From Anisakis pegreffii (Eukaryota; Nematoda; Chromadorea; Rhabditida; Anisakidae), in assembly GCA_035041965.1 (NCBI GenBank), contig JAPYMA010002537.1, positions 1 to 64,000 of the forward strand: a stretch of 64,000 bases of DNA. The letters are read 5' to 3'. The notes below the pieces were generated by a model. The model was not told the DNA's origin and ran no database searches. It saw nothing but the letters and a program-made list of their open reading frames with translations. The translations under genes were made by a program, and so were the position numbers. Shown piece by piece: positions 1 to 12,809 of this stretch. Numbering within the stretch: the first letter of the stretch is position 1; every line of letters begins with the position of its first letter.

Positions 1-1180
1 CACCAATCGATCGAGCAGAATCTCAGCATTCAATAAAATGTATATTTTGACGGGCGATTTTGCTTAATTGAGGAGCTATAGCTATTTAATTAAGGCTCTC
101 TCAACTAGCGCTGAGGTGCTCATTGATATGCATTTGATCAGTATAGATCAATGCATATTATACATTACTATAAAAATATAGGTTTCATGCATTCAAGCCT
201 ACCGGCTTCTCATGTTTGCCCGGTAGCACAGTGATAGTTGTACATTTTTCGATTGGGCGGAATCTCGGCTTCCCAAAAATGTAAAAATCGCCGAGAAATT
301 CTGCCTTCGCGAGGAGAGATTGCTATTTGCTGATGCTACAGGAGTTAGCTCATTGCAACCTACCGTACTCCCAGCTTCGACCAGTAACATATCAATTTCT
401 TCACATGAATCGATCGAACAGAATCTTTGTACTCAGGAAAATATATATTTTATCTGGCGATTTTGCTTAATTGAGGAGCTGTAGCTATTTTATTAAGGCT
501 ATGTCAGCTAGCGCTGAGGTGCTCATTGATATGCATTTGATCAGTGTAGATCAATCCATATTATAGATTACTATGAAAATATAGGTTTGATACATTCAAG
601 CCTACCGTTTATTCAGGTTTGCCTGGTAGCATAGTGATATTTGTACATTTTTCGATTAGGCGGAATCTCGGCTTTCCAAAAATGAAAGAAACTCCGAGAA
701 ATTCTGCCTCCGCGAGGAGATATAGCTATTTTGCTGATGCTGTAGGGTTTAGCTCATTGCAACCTACCTTGCTCAAAGATAGCTTCCAAAAGTATCAATT
801 TTTTCGCACCAATCGATCGAGCAGAATCTCTGCATTCAGGAAAATATATATATTTTTTGGGCGGTTTTACTTAGTTGAGGAGCTATAGCTATTTTATTAA
901 AGCTATCTCAACTAGCGCTGAGGTGCTCATTGATATGCGTTTGATCAGTATACATCAATTCATTTTATACATTGCTATAAAAATATTGGTTTGATATATT
1001 CAAGCCTACCGTCTTCTCAAGTTTTCCCAGTAAAATTGTAATGTTTGTTCATCGTTCTATTAAGCAGAATCTCGGCTTTCTAAAAATGAAATATTCGCCG
1101 AAGATTTCTGCCTCTGCGAGGAGATTTAGTTGTTTACCTGATGCTATAGGGGTTAGCTTATTGGAGCCTACCGTACTCGT
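1..1180. repeat. 403-bp tandem repeat, about three copies
   Basis: Three head-to-tail copies are visible. The anchor AATCGATCGA occurs at 5, 408 and 811, an exact 403-bp period. Each copy carries the same sub-blocks in order: GAGGAGCTATAGCTATTT, then CTAGCGCTGAGGTGCTC, CATTTGATCAG, ATTCAAGCCTACCG and a GCGAGGAGA block. The first copy may begin before the window. Copies differ by point changes and small indels, so this is not a recent exact duplication. A further full copy plus a partial copy lies at about 52,005-52,520. No coding frame is conserved between copies. Confidence 0.93.
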
Positions 1181-1185
1181 CCGAC

Positions 1186-1600
1186 TTATGCGTATGTGAA
1201 TCTAGGGAATTTGAGGAATCCAATGATGTGACGAAATTGTCGTGTTATTGTGCCTACTTGAGAGCAGTGATAATTTGAAAATGGTAAACCTGATACTGCT
1301 AGTGTAATGTTCATAGTGATCAGAATAGATGCAGTGCACTGAGCGCTACCAAGCAAGTGAGATACCCTCATCGTCAGATCGGCTATTCTCTGAACGTAAG
1401 TAGTATCATTTTCGGCTTCAAATTTTAGAAGCTTTAGCCATAATATTTCGCTTTTAAAGATATTGGGATAACTTTTGGAAGCTATCTTTCTCAAAAAACG
1501 ATTTTGGCGACAGATTCTGATTGCTCCAGTGGAATTACAAATGTCTTCTCCTATTGGACGTTTCGAATTCATGATCAGCATCACTGTTGTCATTACACTT
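1186..1600. repeat. Second motif of the composite repeat
   Basis: Directly after the 403-bp copies comes a block reading GTATGTGAATCTAGGGAATT and continuing to GAGCGCTACCAAGC. Diverged versions occur at 52,525-52,720 and 52,755-52,930 (GGGGAATCTAA, GTGACGA, ATTGAGCGCTGCCGAGC). The order (403-bp unit, then this motif) is the same at both loci. A 135-codon minus-strand open frame spans the block, but it is not shared with the 52-kb copies, so I do not call it a gene. Confidence 0.6.
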
Positions 1601-2790
1601 TGAACAACTCTACATATTGTGCGTAAGCTTGATTGAATACCGAAAAGTTTGACTTTCCTTGAACTTCAGAATCTCTCCGAGCTGAACAGCACAAAATATT
1701 GAAATCCCATTAATCCATCTGATATCAGTCTTATCACTTTCAACTTATTTACGGTGATCGTTGACGTTGTTAATGAAGGCTGCAAAAAAATGACTTAATG
1801 TAGTGTGTTGCGAGATTCGGGAAATTTCGAGGGGATTGTCCCCGATCCCAAATCTTTTTCGAGCCTATTCCATCTTCGAGGTCCCTGACTGCAAAACTTC
1901 GTACCGGACTCCCCCGTCCCAGCAACATATTATTTCAATGAATTCATCATTCAGGTGATGCGCTGATGAGTGTTTGATATTGCTAGGGGCGAACAAATCT
2001 CTGCATATATCTTGTGTTCTGCGCATGCTTTTACCTCTACACCCAGTTCACGCCTACATGTATACATATTGCACTGTGTAATTATTTCACGACCAACAAT
2101 CAATCTACAAGTCACCATAAAATTTATTACCAATTCTGTATGGAACACGGAAAACATGAACGAAACTGACACCTTTTATCAGAAACAACACGATCGTTAA
2201 TGAATAATCATCAAATCATGCCAGATTCATAATGAACAATACACCACGTTCACTTTAATCATATTAATCATTCATACTCGCAATATTCATTATTAATCAT
2301 TAATAATCATAAAAATCATTGATAGTAGTGAAAATAACTAAAATTACAAACGATAATTAGCTTGATCACAAGATAAACTGCAATGAAAATAATGACCATA
2401 ATAGCGTTACAAGCAACAATTATAATAGCGAAAATAACAATAGCACCAAACTAATCTAAATAATAACAGTAGTAAAATAAAAGCAATTATTGTTATTTCT
2501 GCTATTATTTTCATGTTATTTTCATTTACCGTACTCCAATACAAAGACACAACATGACAACATATACTGCTCTTTCTACATGCTTCGTCAACAATGTGCC
2601 ATATTGCTGAGTCAATTAGAACACGTGATGTGATAGCTGATTTATTTTTTTCAGTCAAATTGGAATTTTCTTTTACTGCATTGGCATCATTCAGGAAGGA
2701 TATGAGGTAGATAAGAGTGAGATGAGAATGCTGAATTTGATAAATTTATGAATATGCACTGAGTAAAGCTGCGACAAGATGAAAAAAGGA
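1601..2790. other. Intergenic, no gene recognised
   Basis: Between the left repeat and the CLP1 stop codon I see no exon with family resemblance or paired splice sites. 1800-1920 is a more GC-rich island (GGGGATTGTCCCCGATCCC). 2200-2680 is AT-rich low complexity with ATTAATCATTAATAATCAT-type runs. Short open frames occur on both strands and look incidental. Confidence 0.6.
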
Positions 2791-5665
2791 CTACGAACTG
2801 ACTTTATCATCAACAAACGTAATTTCACTTAATATTAAAATTTTGGATGGCAGAGGATAAGGTTGCGGGCTGAGTACAGTAAATGTGTGTTTGTCCATAT
2901 CGACTGCGGTCACCACCAAAAAACCCATTATATTCGTCGTTAGAACACTTTGATCCAAAGATGAACTATGGGAGAGCGACAGAATATGATGTATCAATGC
3001 CGTCGATAGTTCGACTCGAACGACCTGTAAACATTTTATAAAACAACGTGAATGCGAACATAACTAGCACTGAAATAGCAGTAATAATAATGATAACAAT
3101 AATAACGACAAGAGCAACAATAGCAAAAGATGATGATGCTGACCTTAGTTCGATAATCTTCCACTTTCATACCGTACGGCAAGCATTCAGCTGGTAATTT
3201 TTCACCACCAATCTTGCACAAAATAACTTCATCAAATTTCAACTCGAAGCTATGTGGATAAAGAGGCTTTGCGCGTGTTCCATAGAAGAACTGAAATTTT
3301 TTTTATGAAGCACGAATACAGTTAAGTAATAAGTTGAACTTGAGGTGTTGTTTAATAGCGCTGCTTTCTTTGCAAATTAACTGTCTATCCAACCGTTTTA
3401 TTACACCGCTACGAGCACGGTTATTATCAGATTGCAACAAGAATCAACCAACGACAACAACTTATTGAAATATCGACCAACCTTATGCACGGACGAATTT
3501 CGAGCAGCGATTCTCATCTCACGACTTCGATTCTCCACACCACCGGATTTCGGCTGATGAAGGATCTAAAAATTCATCATAAACATCCTACAAAATCCAC
3601 GGCTTCCAACAATTAGACCGGCTAGGCAACTGAACACCATAAAAACATCACTGAAGAGAACAAGAAGAGAAGGCAAAATGGCACAACAATGAGATAATAT
3701 GGCAACCTTGACAAATGAAGGCAAGTCTCGTTGCAGTTCATTGTATAACCGCTCATGATCGAGCACAATCACTACGTCCACCTCGAACTGCTCAGCTGCA
3801 TTCACCAAGCATGCGTAACTTAAATTCAATCAACTCATAACAACCTAATCAACACACGCAAAGTAATAAATTAACTCAGAATTGGTTTGTTATTCATTTC
3901 TACGCATAATACTCTTTCATTATGAGTCAACACATTCCGGGAATTCAATTCTTAAAGAACTTTCTGAACGAGATAATACAGAATTCATGAACGTAATCAT
4001 CAAACAACAACAAACAAAAGCATTCATCAAGCACATACCCTTCTCCCTTGACCCATCCACAAGTGTTAATGATAACACCGCCATAATTTGCATCTGCACT
4101 CAGCTTTCGTCGTTTTCCGATTGTTTCGGCCAATTCTTTCACTAGCAAATCGTACAGGACGATATTTGCTGATGGTGACAAACTACCAAACTGCAGTAAC
4201 AATTATCAACTTCGCCAATCAATCCATCATATAATCATGTGCTCAATAACTTATCACATCAATAAACAAATACAATAATCCAAAGAAGTGAAAACATAAA
4301 GAAATGAATTTCTCAAAACATCGCCCACATGATAAACGAGCGGAGATTTCTTCTCGAAACCTTCAACGATATCGGCCGTCTTCTCAATGTAATGCGCACC
4401 AATGGTTCCCGGTAGCGAAATACTGCCCTTTAAAAACGATACGATAATTATTTAGCAATCAACAATACTGAATGAATTTGCTCAAACGGAGCTTGCCAAA
4501 ACCGCAGTGAGAAATGTTATGCAATTAAACTGCTTAATCAAAATTAATGCAAATTGATGCTTAATCAAAATGCAATAATCAAAAACAAAATTATTTCTCA
4601 ACCGAATGACAGCTGCAGGTCCTAATTTACACGTTTCGCTAAACCTTCTACCATTATTTTCTTCTTTTTTTATCAGCTATGTTCTCCTTTCTGTGCTACA
4701 CATTACCAAAGATAAGTAAATTTCAACGTTCCAAGATGAAGGAAACTTTCGACCGACCTGACCAACGTCCAAATCCACAAAGGTTGGTGTTCTTCCAACA
4801 CGTACCGCATAGTTGCACAATAATCGGCATACGGTACTTTTACCTACATCCGTAGGTCCTACAATCATCAAAGCTGGACCTCGAGCTTCCTCTTTCTGCA
4901 GTCCCAATGATTCAGCATGTTCACGCAACTGTTCCAGTGCTGCATGAGTATTCAAGTATATCACCTAAACACAACTTAATTAGCACTACTCCCATCACCA
5001 TTTTCTATTCAATAAATTTGGTCTCACATAATTCAAAAGATGAGCGAATGCATTTAATGTTCATCAGAATAAGATGAAAAGTACCATAGGCGTTTGCTCG
5101 GCCACATAAGCACATTCCGTTTTCCCGACTAATTCCACTGTAGCTTTACTCCATGTAAAAACAGCCACACGAGAGCCTTAAAAGTGAAACCGCAATCATC
5201 ATATTGAAGAAGTATTCATAAATTGATACATCACCGCTACCGCATCAACAATACTTCCACATCAATATTTCATCATCAAAAGTTTTGCTTTTTCAGTGAC
5301 GTTATCTTTAGGCAATACGCGATCTTCAGACAACCAATGCTATTGAAGTATGCACTAACCTTGAGGAAATGTATATTTCTTATTGAGAACCAGCTCAGTT
5401 CCAAAAATTTCTCCTTTCCCATCGATCAATTCCAAAACAACTTCGCTGCCACTTGCAACCTGAAATCTCGTTAAATATTATATCGAGGTCGTAAATTAAA
5501 ATAACAACCAAACGTTCTAGTCACGGTCCACAATCGCTACAGTAACTGAAACTAAACAAGAATATGAAAAACTTTACAAACCTCAAACCGCAGTTCATTA
5601 TCTTCTTTCAGAGTGAATTCTTGAACATTCTGTTCGGCTGGGGAGTTCACCGAGTTATCACCCAT
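2791..5665 (-). CDS. clp1: CLP1, polynucleotide 5'-hydroxyl kinase of the mRNA 3'-end and tRNA-splicing machinery
   Basis: Ten exons join in phase to 1311 nt (436 aa; human CLP1 has 425): 5582-5665, 5360-5459, 5085-5176, 4758-4964, 4329-4427, 4039-4190, 3707-3818, 3482-3565, 3144-3290 and 2791-3024. All junctions are GT/AG. The N-terminal beta domain reads through LRFE, EIFGTEL and VAVFTW. The P-loop GPTDVGKST is at residues 128-136 and FVDLDVGQ at 154-161. Further family blocks are [39 protein letters not shown] and the C-terminal [10 protein letters not shown]...[11 protein letters not shown]1 is known as an RNA 5'-kinase that works with PCF11 in cleavage factor II and with the tRNA splicing endonuclease in the nucleus. 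The start ATG at 5665 sits 27 bases after a TTTTCAG (5693-5695), a possible 5'-UTR or spliced-leader acceptor. The gene looks intact. Confidence 0.97.
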
Positions 5666-8511
5666 ATGCACAGATCATATATTTTAAAACAACTGAAAAG
5701 TTTATACTCAATATTAATAAAATATATTCAGGTTATATACTCAATAAAACGATGTATTTAATAAAACAATATCGAAAGAACCCATTATTGAATATAATTC
5801 GATTCGAACGAAGAAGCGTGTTGTTTTATTACGAAACGCAAACGACGCTCACATTTCACCATCAGTTTCAATACGCTAACAGCGGTGAGCAATATTATTC
5901 ACTGAATAATATTAATACGAAATGTTTCACCTTCACATTAGAGAGCAATGCAATAACATAACAATTCGAAATTAAAGCAAAAGAAGGAAGAAGCACAATA
6001 CTTCACAACTTTACGTTTTCTTTACATTCGATGGAATTCTTCATGAATTCACATGGAATGTTCAAAAAAGTTTTTCAGACTTATCATTAATTCGCTAAGA
6101 AATTTTTAAAAAGAGAACCGAGAAAACGTACCAAGTACGAATTTACTAAAGCGTTAGGACTCGATAAAATCTCTTGCAACTATGTGTTCGGCCGTCTTAA
6201 ACTGACGAGCTGTAATCGTTCATAAGTTCACCTTCTTCAGGAGGACCTTGATGGAATAGAGGAGTCGAAAAAAATTCTAAGGAACAATCTAAGAAGCAGT
6301 CATAAACTTGTCAAATCACAAAAAATATGGGACGAAACGATGGAAACCTGAACAGGAATATTGGAGACGGGATGACTCGATGAGTTGCCGTACAGGCTGG
6401 ATTGTTGAACGTAACGACAATGAACACAGGCGGGAATCAACAAATTTGATATGCTAGACTTATTGATGAAATAAATTTATCCTAACTGTAACAAATATTT
6501 AGGTCCAATAACTGAAGAGCAATACTTAATAACAACCGCATCTGACAGAAGTTTAGGTATCAAGTAACGAATTTATCTGAGACAGGTTTAATAAGAATAA
6601 AACCACAAGAGAGACCAACAAATTCATGTTTGTAACAAGAGAAATGTCCGAAAAAGATTGGTATGCATGATAGGATAATTACGTGGAATGATGTATAATT
6701 GTGAGTGTCTGTAATTTTCGATTGAATGCATCAAATCGTTCAGAATATTAATGAAAAGAGATGAATGTGATGTCTGCAAGAAATTGGTGAATGTAACGAA
6801 CTGCATATGATGCCTATAAATAGAAATGATTTTGAAAATGCGTAAAAGATGTTTATGAATTGCATATGAGAAATATGTGAAATTTTTGTGTGTTTAGATT
6901 TGAGTTTGTAATTGGCGATTATGTAGAACGATATGATGAGTGTTTAGATTAGTTAATTTGAGAATTACTGCATACGGAAATAATATGTTAGGGTGATTTG
7001 GTTAACTGTCCTCTTTTTGTTGTTCGTTATTAATCGCTAATCGCAACACCATTCTTGACTACCATTCATCAACTGATGAAAACGATTGATTGATTTATCT
7101 AGTTTGTGACAGTGATCACATGAATTCACATTTAGTTCCACATCTGCCATCAATCAAGGGTCTTGAAAATTCCATCAAAAAAAAAGACCAATAGGTCGTA
7201 ATCACAGATTTAACAAATCGTTGTTCCTTGATTAGGTAATCGAACGGAAAAAGTTGTCTTTGAATACTTTAATCAGCATAAATGAATCTAGTAGCCATCA
7301 AAGTACGCTAATCGGATTCTAAAGAGCTTTGAGTTTGGTTTTTTTTAAGTTTACAGTCGAAAACATTCGAATACGAAGATCCGTAAAGAGCTTCTTACAA
7401 AATTGTATACATGATCCTAAATTACAAGATTATAAATGCAGTTGTGGATGCAACGCACTTTTGCAATTTGCCTTGATAAGAGAGTAATGATGGTTGCTGT
7501 GAGAATGCATAAAATTTGTACATCATAGCTGTAGCCTTGCACATTTGTAATTTGCAATGTAAAATGTTCATAAACATTGTACGTTATAGAGTAATAAACG
7601 TTAGATTGTACTTTATATCAACTTGAGTAGTCTCAAAAAAATATTTTATGCTACCATTCCTAAAAATATCCATTTTATCAGTTTATCATAGGATTGAATG
7701 GTAGAACATGTCTATTGTTCCTTATCAAAAGAACTGATTGCCTTTCATGTTATGCTTTAAACGAGCAACCTTTCAAAAACATTCAGTGCACCTTAAGAAT
7801 TCACGTTTTGTTTGGTTGTCGCACCAATCGTATTCTGTTCAATACTTCTTTCTGTCTTGTTTCATCTTATCTTGAATATGCACGGTTTTGCTGAAACAGA
7901 ATTCAATTCTTGCATTTGCAAACTTTTGTTTCCCATTGGTGAGCTTCATGGCTAATCATTAATTGTTCGATTACCGCTGGAGGGTGTACCAGCAATGATA
8001 TCTCAAACTAAGCGATCTTATAGATCAAGACTGACGTGCTGACGGAATACATGAAACAATACTGAAACAATACAATACTGTTACTTTTCCTTGTATTTGG
8101 TGTCGCCACAAGGTGAATATTAGTCACTATCCTTAGCCAATATTAGCCTGTAAACAATGATTTCATATATATTATCCAACAATCTTCATATTTATATTCG
8201 TCCTTCATCTAAAAGTTTTCTCCTTATCATCGGCAATATTGTTATGTAACGCTGTCTTCATGTTTCTACAAACAAGCCTTCAGTAATTTATTCTTCAATA
8301 AGTAACTTTCCTGAGAACATATTTCACGAGATTCTCCTTGAAAAGTTCTAAATATTCTGCTAAAATAGAAGATCTCAGCTAGAAACAATATCGTTAACGA
8401 GCAAAATGTGCTGATTAATGCTTGGATTAGACAGTATTGGTTGAAAGGTGCAACTTTGAATGCCTTTAACATATGGGTGTAATACTTCATCGTTCTCATA
8501 TTTAGGGAAAC
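5666..8511. promoter_or_regulatory. 2.8-kb divergent intergenic region between CLP1 and prolidase
   Basis: The two flanking genes are transcribed away from each other, so both promoters should lie here. I recognise no core element that could be assigned with confidence. The stretch is AT-rich with scattered short open frames. Around 6120-6360 two short plus-strand frames (about 34 and 38 codons) are interrupted by a stop and a frame change and match nothing I know. No repeat or RNA gene is visible. Confidence 0.45.
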
Positions 8512-11500
8512 ATGTATTTCTCGAGGGGTCCTGGAACGTTGAGGCTCACTCCGAAGTTATTTGCTGAGAATCGAAACCGTCTGGTGAATTCTCTAAGGAC
8601 TAAATGCAAAAAAGGCACCGCAGTGCTTCTACAAGGTGGCTCACATCAAGAAAGATATAATATTGACTCAACTGATTACGTTTTTCGTCAGGTTATCATT
8701 TTGAACTCAATCGCATCTTCTTGCTTGCAAAAGAACTGTGGATATTCATCCAAGATTTCACAACAAATTACCAGCATTCTATCTAACTCAGGAAGCGGTT
8801 ATATTTCCTATTTGTAAGAAAGATTCAGTCACAATTTGTTGATTAGTCGATTTGTGTTATTTGATCTTATGGATCACTGAGTCGTTCTACAGATTTTGAT
8901 GATGGATTGATCAGTGTGTACAGTGTCCCAAGAAAATGAACACACACTTTAAATAATTGTAAACTAGGTGTTTATTATAATTTGTTTAATTTCTAACAAC
9001 ATTCAATATGTATCAGCATTTTAGAATGAATTTCTTTTTTTCAAAGTTTAGTCTGGCTGTCATCATTCGGTTCAATGGGGTGAATCTGCAACGGAAAAAC
9101 AAACAATTGAGTTATCAGCTGCTAAAAGGTGCATACATTTTTTTGGAATGCCCCGTACAACTGAGCCGATTCTCCATTTTAAATGAATGCTTGCTTGAAT
9201 GAGACAAAACACTAAACAAACGATGTTAAGGAGTCGTATTTCTTTTGGGCGTTTGGCGTGCATGAGCCAGACTTCTATGGTGCCATTGATATAGACACAG
9301 GACGTTCGATTTTATTCGCTCCGAAACTCGATCCTGATTACGAAATATGGCACGGAAGGTAATCATATCTAAGTGATACGAACAGTCAAACAGTAAACAA
9401 CTTATCACCACCACATTCCACAACAAAAATGAGTAAATTGAAAAACAAAACTCTTCACTCAAATAACAAGCAAAACCGAACGTTCTTGCTATTACCTACC
9501 CTATTCATACACTAGTTCGTAAGTTGTACATTTTTTCTAGAATTGAATCAGCTGAGTGGTTCCGCACTAAATACGAAGTGGACGAAGTACATATTAGTGA
9601 TGAGAATACTGTAGCTGAGACTCTCAAGAAAATGGGATTTCATCATCTTCTACTATTGGTAAGTTAATGTATGCATGCAAAAGTCAATCTTATTCATCAC
9701 AGCATAAGAATAATTCGAAACGATGACAATGGCATTCAAGCGACTAAACTACATCGACACATTGTTAATCGGATGCATTTATCATTGTATTTAAGTTATT
9801 TTCCAAAGTCATAAGAATAAATTTCTCAACCACATTATGTCGATATTTAATATCTCAGTAACAGTCAATTCTCCTTGCAGAGAGCCGAAAATACAGACAG
9901 TGGTAATGTTTTGCCACCGGCCAGATTCAAAGGATCCAATTTGTACGTGAAAATGCACTATCAATTTGTATAGCAGTAACCAGCTTCTTGAATCCATCAA
10001 TTCATATTATCCCCAACAGTATGCAGCATGCTCTTCATTTTCACGTCAACTTTCAGCTTCACTCTCGACACAGAAACGTTGTATCCAATCATCACTAATT
10101 TACGTGTTTTTAAGACGGACAGTGAGCTTGAAGTGATGCGATATGCTTGTAAGGTAGCCGTTTTCCATTAATTACATATGAAATTTCATATCAAGATTGT
10201 TTTTTATTCTTCAGCTCAGGAAGTGCAAAAACGCTCGAGTTCAAACAGATTGGAAAGGTGTTACTTCCAATTACCTAGTGAATCTTCATAATACAATTTC
10301 AGGTTTCTGCAGACGCACATCGAGCAGCAATGTCGGTTGCGAAACCGGGCATGTATCAGTATCAAATTGAAAGGTCAACCTATCTATTTGTCTATCCACT
10401 GCTACTTTCTATCACTTTCCCAAAGCATAGCTCGGCGATAAAGGAGTGTATCAATAATTCAGGCTTCATTAACTTTTCTTCTTGTTTCAGTGTTATACTG
10501 AACTCATGTTACTTCTACGGTGGATGTCGACACATGTCATATACGCCAATATTAGCATCGTACGTTGTTGAATATTACGCTCTCAAAGAGCGCTACATGA
10601 GCTATGCTTAAAGTACTTTTGATCTACCTCAGATTACTTTCAAGAAATGTCACCCTTACAAGGAACCAGCAAACTCTCATAGTCAGTAGTTGGTTCTGAA
10701 TGACTGATTACAGATATATGGAATTTGACTTATTAATCAGAAAATGAAATTCAGTGGTGCGGATTGCGCGATACTTGACTACGGTCACGCGAATGCACCG
10801 AATTATCACAAAATGAACGATGGTGATATGTGTCTATTCGATTGTGGATGCGAATACAATTGTTACGGTTCATTTTTATAATATCTGCTGTAAAAAGGAT
10901 TTCGCAAATGACAGATATTTTCTCTCAATTTAACGCAGTGTTCATTTCCAGCATCTGATATCACAACATCGTTTCCGGTTAATGGAAAATTCACGGAAAA
11001 GCAAAAAGGAATATACAATGCGGTACTTCATGCAAATCATGCAGTTTTTGAAAATGCTAAACCAGGTTGGAAACACATTTTTGAATGGCAAAACACCGAC
11101 CCTTCAGTTTTTTGGTCTTCTGAGGGCATATTTTAGTAAATACTAAATCGCACACAATATTAAATTACGAAATGGATAAGCGTATCACAATAGGAACAAA
11201 GCGATTATAAAAAAGGGAAGACTGTTAGCAAGCGATCTTGAAAACATTCGGAAATGTATTGTATCAGTTCATTTGAAAAAATTCACAAGTATCAAATCAT
11301 AAAAGCGAGGAAGCACTAGGAAGCAATACTATGCTTATAAATTAAGTAGGTGTATGCTTTCAAAAATGGTACTGTTACAGATTTCTGTTTCAAACATCGG
11401 CCGTGGTGACCTTAACGAAAAACAGCTAGAATGATTATGTAGCAAAAGACTGCTATTTTTCAGGTGTTCGGTGGACTGATATGCATTTATTGGCCGAGAA

Positions 11501-12809
11501 GACAATGCTATCAGATCTGAAAAATATTGGCTTATTAAAAGGTGACGTTGATGAAATGGTGAAAGCGAGGATAGGCGCTGTATTCATGCCGCATGGATTG
11601 GGTCATTTTATCGGATTGGATGATCACGACGTTGGAGGATATCTTGGAGTCAGTTTAAATTTGTGTATTGGTGATGAGTTTGCTCATGCTATTCTTTGGA
11701 ATGATTTCATATTTAGTAACGACCATCATCATTACATCAATTAAAACCTAAAACAGATGGAACAGTATGAATGATAGTTTACTGCATGATCTCGATATGT
11801 GTCAAACGGTGACTCAGATCATTCAATGGGTTAACGTGATTAGTGCTGCCATTACAATTTATCGTCAGTCAAATACACCCACTTCAAATTTCAGGATGCG
11901 ACTCCCCGTTCAACCGAACCTGGATTGAAATGTTTGAGAACGACGCGTACGCTTCAAGAACGAATTGTGATCAGTATAGAACCTGGGTGTTACTTCATTG
12001 ATACGGTCAGTTTCGGTGTTCAACTCAGAAATGAGTCAACGTTCCTTTGTCAGTAAATTTAGTTTTTTTTTCAATATTATAGGTATCAATTATTGTATTT
12101 ATCAGTGATGAGTTTTGATATTACTTCTACTTTCAATTGTTGATCTAGTTCATGGAAACCGTTCCGAACTTTGAGCATATGCCAGATAATCTAATGGAAT
12201 ATGGAACGAACGATACATGTGGAGTTTCAATAAGCCCTGTTGAAGGTTGTTGGGTTTGATAAGCAGAAATCGTATATTTTTGAAGGAGATTTTGAAAGTA
12301 AATTAAAGCATGACAGTGAAATTAGATTTATTAGTTATGAAGCACAGTTGAGCGTGCAGTTATGTGGCGTGTGGGATGAGAAGCTACCTCTTATACTTAT
12401 TAATATGTCATTTCAGCTTCTCGATGCAGCGCTCCAAAATCCCAAACAAAAAGATTTCTTCAACGTCCAAAAACTGAACGAATATCGTGGATTCGGCGGG
12501 GTCAGTTGAAAATTTAGTTTCTATCGCTATATATTTCAGACTGCTGTTAAAATGAAGAGCAATGATTTCATTGAATGGATCTACGGAAATCTTTTCACTG
12601 CATTTTTGCGCTTTCTGTCGAGGAATCCGTTGGATGTTCGGTGAGGATTTGAAAGTGAATTGAATTGTGCAGTTTAATGAGAATATGTGCAATTAAAGGT
12701 ACGTATCGAGGACGACGTTATAATATGGGCACATGGAAACGAACGCATGACAAATGTACCACGAACAGTCAATGAAATTGAATTATTCATGAAGACCAAT
12801 AAACAATAG
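8512..12809 (+). CDS. pepd: Xaa-Pro dipeptidase (prolidase), M24B metallopeptidase
   Basis: Thirteen exons join in phase to 1443 nt (480 aa; human PEPD 493): 8512-8691, 9231-9358, 9541-9658, 9881-9942, 10057-10153, 10303-10373, 10491-10559, 10755-10867, 10952-11065, 11464-11648, 11895-12005, 12417-12500 and 12699-12809. Prolidases cleave dipeptides with C-terminal proline in the cytosol, using a dinuclear metal centre. The five expected ligands are all present: Asp271 (CLFD), Asp282 (ASDI), His365 (HGLGHFIG), Glu408 (ISIEPG) and Glu448 (VRIEDD). His372 and Arg394, equivalent to human His377 and Arg398, are also kept. The odd residue is Asp250: the usual HYGH reads DYGH (GAC for CAC), replacing the equivalent of human His255. 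Family blocks include [17 protein letters not shown] and RGFGG. The ATG lies 6 bases after a TTTAG, a possible spliced-leader acceptor. Exon 7 and exon 2 boundaries are the least certain. Confidence 0.95.
12149..12245 (+). other. Exon-like open segment inside prolidase intron 11
   Basis: Flanked by CTAG and GGTTGT, this 97-nt piece reads [19 protein letters not shown] in one frame. Including it would break the prolidase frame, and the flanking exons already match the family without a gap, so it is not part of the main transcript. It could be a poison exon, a relic of another gene, or chance. Confidence 0.2.

Noticed and set aside
1186..1593. 135-codon minus-strand frame
   Set aside because: It lies over a dispersed repeat whose other copies do not keep the frame, and no motif is recognisable.
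2200..2520. ATTAATCATTAATAATCAT-rich stretch as a possible origin or scaffold-attachment region
   Set aside because: AT-rich phrases of this type are common throughout the window; nothing specific supports the idea.
6120..6400. Two adjoining plus-strand frames that might be a decayed transposase
   Set aside because: No catalytic or DNA-binding motif could be named and the similarity was impressionistic.
12240..12509. 89-codon plus-strand frame
   Set aside because: Its right part is prolidase exon 12 and the left part is intron read-through.
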